DNA of 64,000 bases from Mycobacterium colombiense (GTDB taxonomy: Bacteria > Actinomycetota > Actinomycetes > Mycobacteriales > Mycobacteriaceae), in contig NZ_LZKI01000115.1 in assembly GCF_001672755.1 (NCBI RefSeq), forward strand, positions 62,001-126,000. Reading direction: 5' to 3'. Numbering within the stretch: position 1 is the stretch's first letter; the number at the start of each line of letters is the position of its first letter. A program made the translations under genes and the position numbers. The notes below the pieces were generated by a model. The model saw only the letters and a program-made list of their open reading frames with translations. It had not been told where the DNA came from and did not search any database. Of this stretch, positions 60,313 to 64,000 are shown piece after piece.

Positions 60313-60612
60313 TCAAGCTCGGATTGCGCTGCGGGCAAACACTTCTAGAGCAGTGTCCCGCTTTCCCAGCAGATCGCGGCCAGCTGCCCGCGCGTCGTAG
60401 TGGGGATCTTTGGTCAATTGGAGCAGCAGGTAACCCGAAATGGCGGGCACGACCATCCACATACCGTTCAGGCCGGCCAGCCAGAACAGCTGTAGCCGGA
60501 AAAAACGGGCATCGTCGGCCTCCAACCTGACGCGGGCGAACGCAGCGCTGCCCGGTTCACACGGTGGGAGTCTAGATCCAGAGGGCGACGTCGGAGTTGG
60601 TCGCCTGTGCAT
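60313..60612 (-). pseudogene. Possible truncated membrane protein, emopamil-binding-like end
   Basis: 99 codons. The second half reads as real protein: FFRLQLFWLAGLNGMWMVVP, then a helix and DPHYDARAAGRDLL. The NGMWMVVPA pattern recalls the last span of emopamil-binding/EXPERA proteins, which are about 150-200 residues long. The first 25 residues are Pro/Ser-rich and not family-like, so the N-terminus is probably lost. A guess from a short match. Confidence 0.3.
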
Positions 60613-60702
60613 GAGCCCGGCGGTTCAGGAGTTGTCCGTTCCGGTCCAGAGGGTGCAGCGAAGCTATAGTCGGTGCGTGTTGCCTGCCTATGATTGCGAT
60701 TC

Positions 60703-61653
60703 ATGACCGAAGGAGCACAAGGACCGGCGTCGGCGCGAGCACAGACTGGCGAGATCGCCCCGCTCGATGTCGTCGGCTCCGGAGTCCTACCCCCGGTCGC
60801 CGCCCGAGTGCGCCGACTTTTTTGGCTGCTCGAGCAGTTGGCGCCCTGTCTGGGATCGCGGTGGGCAGTCGAGTTATGGTGCACCCCACCGGTTCTCGAG
60901 TCGAGTCTGCGCATGCCGCCGGGGGTGTCCCCGGGCAGGCCGATAGAAGCGTATTGGGATGGGCATCGGATCGCTGGTGAGGAATGGGGCGAGGGGCCGC
61001 CGGTATATCTGGTACATGGTTGGGGCGGGCAGCGCGCGCATCTGGCAGTATTCGTCAAACCGCTGGTGGAGGCGGGGTACCGGGTCGTTGCATTCGACTT
61101 GCCAAGCCACAACGAATCGGATCCGGGTGCACTTGCGCCCGGGCGTACCACTTCCATCGAGTGTGCCGACGCCGTCGCGGCGATAATCGAGACCCACGGC
61201 CCTGCCCATGCGGTGATAGCTCACTCACTCGGAGCGAACGCGACTGCATTCGCGGCGGCGCAGGGCGCATCTGTCGGGCGCTTGGTCTTCTTGGCGCCTA
61301 TGGGCGATTTCCCTCTCTATCTCGACCTGTTCGCCGCACGCCACGGCTTCGGCCGCCGGATCCGCGCGGGCCTGCAACGTCGTCTGGAAAAACGAATCGC
61401 AATGCCGCTGCACGAGACGAACATGACGCGGATCGGTCGACGAGCCAACTACCCGCCGTTGCTTCTCATCCATGACCCCGACGACCCGGACAGCCCTTAC
61501 GCCGCCAGTGAGCGGCTCGCATCGTCATGGCAAGGCGCACGATTAATGACGACGCGCGGGCTCGGCCGACTCGCTCATTACCGAATCCTGCGCCACCGCC
61601 CCGCTATTCGGGCCGGGCTAGAGTTCATCGACCACCAAGCGGCTGAAAGTTGA
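60703..61653 (+). CDS. Alpha/beta hydrolase
   Basis: 316 residues from ATG 60703 (MTEGAQGPASARAQTGEIAP). Motifs: VYLVHGWGGQRAHLAVFVKP (oxyanion), FDLPSHNESDPG, nucleophile elbow AHSLGAN, and HDPDDPDSPYAAS for the acid. A His in GLGRLAHYRIL likely completes the triad. The first 60 residues contain a hydrophobic helix. Resembles monoglyceride-lipase or chlorophyllase-like hydrolases. The substrate is unknown. Confidence 0.82.
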   Translation: MTEGAQGPASARAQTGEIAPLDVVGSGVLPPVAARVRRLFWLLEQLAPCLGSRWAVELWCTPPVLESSLRMPPGVSPGRPIEAYWDGHRIAGEEWGEGPPVYLVHGWGGQRAHLAVFVKPLVEAGYRVVAFDLPSHNESDPGALAPGRTTSIECADAVAAIIETHGPAHAVIAHSLGANATAFAAAQGASVGRLVFLAPMGDFPLYLDLFAARHGFGRRIRAGLQRRLEKRIAMPLHETNMTRIGRRANYPPLLLIHDPDDPDSPYAASERLASSWQGARLMTTRGLGRLAHYRILRHRPAIRAGLEFIDHQAAES

Positions 61654-61810
61654 TCGTAGGCACCGTTACTCGTGTCAAGTCTTACAGCAAATGAGCGTAG
61701 CCGGACTGCACATCGGTTTGGCGCGGCTTGGACCGCCACCAAGGGGTGGTGACATCCGCGGGTTTGGCGTTCGCGTTCGCCATGCTGATGACCCTGACGA
61801 GCGACTGTCC

Positions 61811-62026
61811 TCAGCTACTGCCGCGCCCGGTATGCTGCTGCAGCTCATCTATCAGGTCGGACGCCTGGGCCTTGGTCAGATCATCGGGGACCTCACGCCC
61901 TGCCTCCTGCGCCAGTGTGTGCAAGTAGCTCCGCTGCGGTCCGGTCATCGGCTCGTCGCCCGTGACCCAGTCGGCTGGGTCCTTTTCCGCTGTCTCGTTA
62001 GGCGCTTGTTTCAACTTGTCGCTCAT
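61811..62026 (-). CDS. DUF3072 protein
   Basis: 71 residues from ATG 62026, which follows a near-perfect GGAGGTGA ribosome-binding site at 7 bases. Conserved block: MTGPQRSYLHTLAQEAGREV and LTKAQASDLIDELQQ. DUF3072 proteins are short, acidic at the start and of unknown function; the C-terminal part looks like a SAP-like helix pair. Stands alone. Confidence 0.72.
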   Translation of the reverse strand: MSDKLKQAPNETAEKDPADWVTGDEPMTGPQRSYLHTLAQEAGREVPDDLTKAQASDLIDELQQHTGRGSS

Positions 62027-62160
62027 GTCGCGATCACCTCCGACGAGGTAATAGCCCTCGCACACGTGTTCGAAACATACTCGAGCAGCGAAAACCAGCG
62101 CGCGACGGTTCGGCCCGGTTTAGCCAATTGGTGGCGGCCCGTTCTGCACCACGGCAGGCA

Positions 62161-63192
62161 TCAGCGGAAGCGGATGTTCAACGTCGCCAGGCCAAAAACC
62201 TTGCGACCAGCCGACTTTGCGCCGACGATCACGACCCCGGCGCGGGTTTCCGGGTCCAATGACTTGATCCGGCCGCTGTATTCGATGTCGGCTCCCTCGG
62301 TCGCCGATACGATCACGGGCTGGGACAGCCGCACCGCGTAGCGGGTAACCGCACCGGGGTCGCCTGACCATGCGGAGCCGAATCCGGCGCCCAATGCCAT
62401 GGTGAGCATGCCGTGTGCGATCACGTCGGGCTGCCCCGCCAGTTTGGCGAGGTTCTCGTCCCAATGAAGCGGGTTGGCATCGCAGGCCACCCCGGAATAG
62501 TTCACCAGGTCGCCGCGCGACAGTCGGGCGTGGTGGACCGGTAACTCGTCGCCGACCTTCACGTCATCGAAGGATGCTGTCCCCGGGGTGCGGGTCGTGC
62601 CTCCGTGGGCGATTCGAACCTCGTCCGCGGGGCGCACCGTCTTCTGGTATTCCGCTTCGGAGTAGTCGATTCCGGCCAGGTTCACGTCGTGCATCATCAC
62701 CCGCTGCGCGACGGTCCTGATCGCCGGATCGACATCCTCGGCGGTGACTCCGACGACGGTGGTGTGCAGGGTGTGCACCCGCTCGCCGGCGGTGTCGGTG
62801 AATGTATTGGTCACGGTGATCAAGTCTCTGCCGGCGATCCTGCGCACCGATGACAGTTCGACGTCAATGTGCAGTTCGTCGCCGGCCACGATCGGCCGGT
62901 GTTGCTCGAAGACTTCCTCGGTCTGCAGATACATCTCGTACCCGATGACCACCGATTCGAAGAGGTGGCGGTTGGCTGCCATTGCCGGGGCCGACGTGAA
63001 CGTCAGCGGAGCCACCAGGTCCGAATATCCCAGTTCAGCGGCGGCGGCGAGTTTCCAGTGCGCGGGGTGATAGTCCTGCACGGCACGGGCGAACTCGCGC
63101 AATTTCTCGCGGCCGACCTGGTAAGTGTCCTCGATCTGGTAGTAATGGCCGACCCGCGATTCGAGCGCCGACGTTTCTGCTGCTGCTGTCAT
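62161..63192 (-). CDS. Fused HadA/HadB-type 3-hydroxyacyl dehydratase
   Basis: 343 residues. Two hotdog units: an N-terminal HadA-like part (YQVGREKLREFARAVQDYHP, LVAPLTFTSAPAMAANRHLF) and a C-terminal HadB/MaoC part with the hydratase motif DLVNYSGVACDANPLHWDEN and HGMLTMALGAGF. The catalytic Asp and His are in the second unit. It dehydrates (3R)-hydroxyacyl-CoA or -ACP. The mycolic acid enzymes use separate subunits, so this fused form likely serves another fatty-acid or sterol side-chain route. Confidence 0.85.
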   Translation of the reverse strand: MTAAAETSALESRVGHYYQIEDTYQVGREKLREFARAVQDYHPAHWKLAAAAELGYSDLVAPLTFTSAPAMAANRHLFESVVIGYEMYLQTEEVFEQHRPIVAGDELHIDVELSSVRRIAGRDLITVTNTFTDTAGERVHTLHTTVVGVTAEDVDPAIRTVAQRVMMHDVNLAGIDYSEAEYQKTVRPADEVRIAHGGTTRTPGTASFDDVKVGDELPVHHARLSRGDLVNYSGVACDANPLHWDENLAKLAGQPDVIAHGMLTMALGAGFGSAWSGDPGAVTRYAVRLSQPVIVSATEGADIEYSGRIKSLDPETRAGVVIVGAKSAGRKVFGLATLNIRFR

Positions 63193-63322
63193 GAATTGCC
63201 CAACTTTTCTATCGGCCTGTTCACGGATGCCGACCCACGCACACTAACGCGCCGATACCAGGCCACCGGAAGGGCCGCGCGCTGCGCCGGTCCCAATACG
63301 GATTCCGGCCAGACAGCCGCCT

Positions 63323-63685
63323 TCAAAAAGCCATGTCGTAGCAGACCCACAGCAGTGGGCCGACCAGGATCAGGGCCAACAGGGTAAGAACACCGATCAG
63401 CCGCCACGCAGTAGTCGAGCGGAAAATCACAGCCGTCACCGCCGACGCGGTCGCCAGGACCGTCGATACCGTCGCGATGATGATTTCGGTGCGCGCCGAC
63501 TGCACTGCGGATTCGGAGAACATTGGGAAGAAGCCGGTTTCCAATTTGAACGCCAGAGCGCGATTGCTCTCGGCCGTCAGCAACAGAAGAAGCGCGACCA
63601 TCATCGCCGCCATCCCGAACAGCGACAGACAAGCGCCGAAGATATTGCGGTTGCGGGGATCTATCGGGCCCGTGTACCGGGGCAT
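63323..63685 (-). CDS. Small membrane protein
   Basis: 120 residues from ATG 63685 (MPRYTGPIDPRNRNIFGACL); the upstream 74 in-frame codons look non-coding. Three hydrophobic segments: FGMAAMMVALLLLLTAE, IIIATVSTVLATASAVTAVI and LIGVLTLLALILVGPLLWV. No function recognised. It is divergent from the GtrA-like gene. Confidence 0.5.
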   Translation of the reverse strand: MPRYTGPIDPRNRNIFGACLSLFGMAAMMVALLLLLTAESNRALAFKLETGFFPMFSESAVQSARTEIIIATVSTVLATASAVTAVIFRSTTAWRLIGVLTLLALILVGPLLWVCYDMAF

Positions 63686-63798
63686 CTGGTCCACAACCCA
63701 GATCGTAGGGTTCCGGTTCGGCGAAACGGGGCAAGCAGACAACGCGGCGTTGGCCCGCCGATCACGTGGTGGATACCTGGTCATGTCACCGTGCTCAT

Positions 63799-64000
63799 GT
63801 GCGAGCGGAACCGGCGACCGGACAATCACGCCTGTCCGGCCGGTTCCATAGCTGGTGCGAGGCATTCGTCGGGCGGTTGCCGTTGGGGCTTGCGGCAGTC
63901 GTCGCACCGACGTTCGTCGGCTTCTGTGTGATCAACGGCCTCACCTTCTGCGTCGATCTGACCATCCTCACGGGTTTGCGTGGCGCGCTGGGCCTTCCGG
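63799..64000 (+). CDS. GtrA-family membrane protein, 5' end only
   Basis: 67 codons from GTG 63799, open to the window edge. It has a short polar start (VRAEPATGQSRLSGRFHSW), then VAPTFVGFCVINGLTFCVDL, the first span of GtrA-like flippase or glycan-modifying proteins. In mycobacteria these act in arabinogalactan or lipid-linked sugar export. The rest of the gene lies outside. Confidence 0.6.
   Translation, partial: MRAEPATGQSRLSGRFHSWCEAFVGRLPLGLAAVVAPTFVGFCVINGLTFCVDLTILTGLRGALGLP

Noticed and set aside
1-64000. CRISPR arrays, tRNA and rRNA genes
   Set aside because: No regularly spaced direct repeats and no cloverleaf or rRNA-like segments were found by eye; a dedicated scan was not possible.

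Overview
This window is high-GC actinobacterial DNA and almost certainly comes from a non-tuberculosis Mycobacterium. From about 0.2 to 36.4 kb the gene order matches, from memory, the H37Rv stretch Rv0025-Rv0030, Rv0036c-Rv0056 and Rv0058 (leuS, ino1, ponA1, rpsF-ssb-rpsR-rplI, dnaB). The Rv0031-Rv0035 interval is absent and there are extra genes between the shared ones. The species cannot be named from the window. No rRNA, tRNA, CRISPR array or complete insertion sequence was seen.

Region 1 (0-4.6 kb) is a small cluster with type VII secretion flavour: an EspC-like protein, a DUF2694-like protein, a repeat-linker protein and an EbfC/EspL-like protein, plus an antisense 47-codon ORF. Region 2 (4.6-16.9 kb) carries a mycothiol-type isomerase, an MFS transporter, YqgE, an Mtc28-like secreted protein, leuS, an SDR, a MarR regulator, an amino-acid ABC importer whose binding protein and permease are fused, and a GntR regulator. 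Region 3 (16.9-23.0 kb) is a tight six-gene minus-strand operon: luciferase-like oxidoreductase, sulfotransferase, TIM-barrel isomerase, DUF1214-like protein, esterase (Rv0045c) and a second luciferase-like oxidoreductase. H37Rv, as I recall it, keeps only the last two. Region 4 (23.1-36.4 kb) is core: ino1 with its PadR neighbour, ponA1, a membrane glycosyltransferase-like protein, the rpsF-ssb-rpsR-rplI cluster, and dnaB interrupted in its P-loop by a 417-residue intein.

After dnaB the window becomes accessory. From 36.4 to 38.7 kb there are nested palindromes and frameshifted gene remnants. From 38.7 to 58.4 kb there is a catabolic island. Its core operon (47.6-58.4 kb) encodes an MhpA-like flavin hydroxylase, a meta-cleavage hydrolase, a type I extradiol dioxygenase, an EthD-like protein, a TetR regulator, a hydratase, an acylating acetaldehyde dehydrogenase, a 4-hydroxy-2-oxovalerate aldolase, an SDR, an Old Yellow Enzyme-type reductase and a TesB thioesterase. 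Together these could convert a hydroxylated aromatic acid or phenol to pyruvate plus an acyl-CoA. A P450 with its own TetR, two further EthD-like paralogues, and an SDR/hydrolase/thioesterase group lie upstream. Strong palindromes in the divergent promoters suggest at least three TetR circuits, and one operator motif appears both before the main operon and before the upstream EthD-like genes.

The right end (58.8-64 kb) has a VapBC-type toxin-antitoxin pair with a putative operator, small membrane proteins, an alpha/beta hydrolase, a DUF3072 protein, a fused HadA/HadB-type dehydratase and the start of a GtrA-family gene cut by the window edge.
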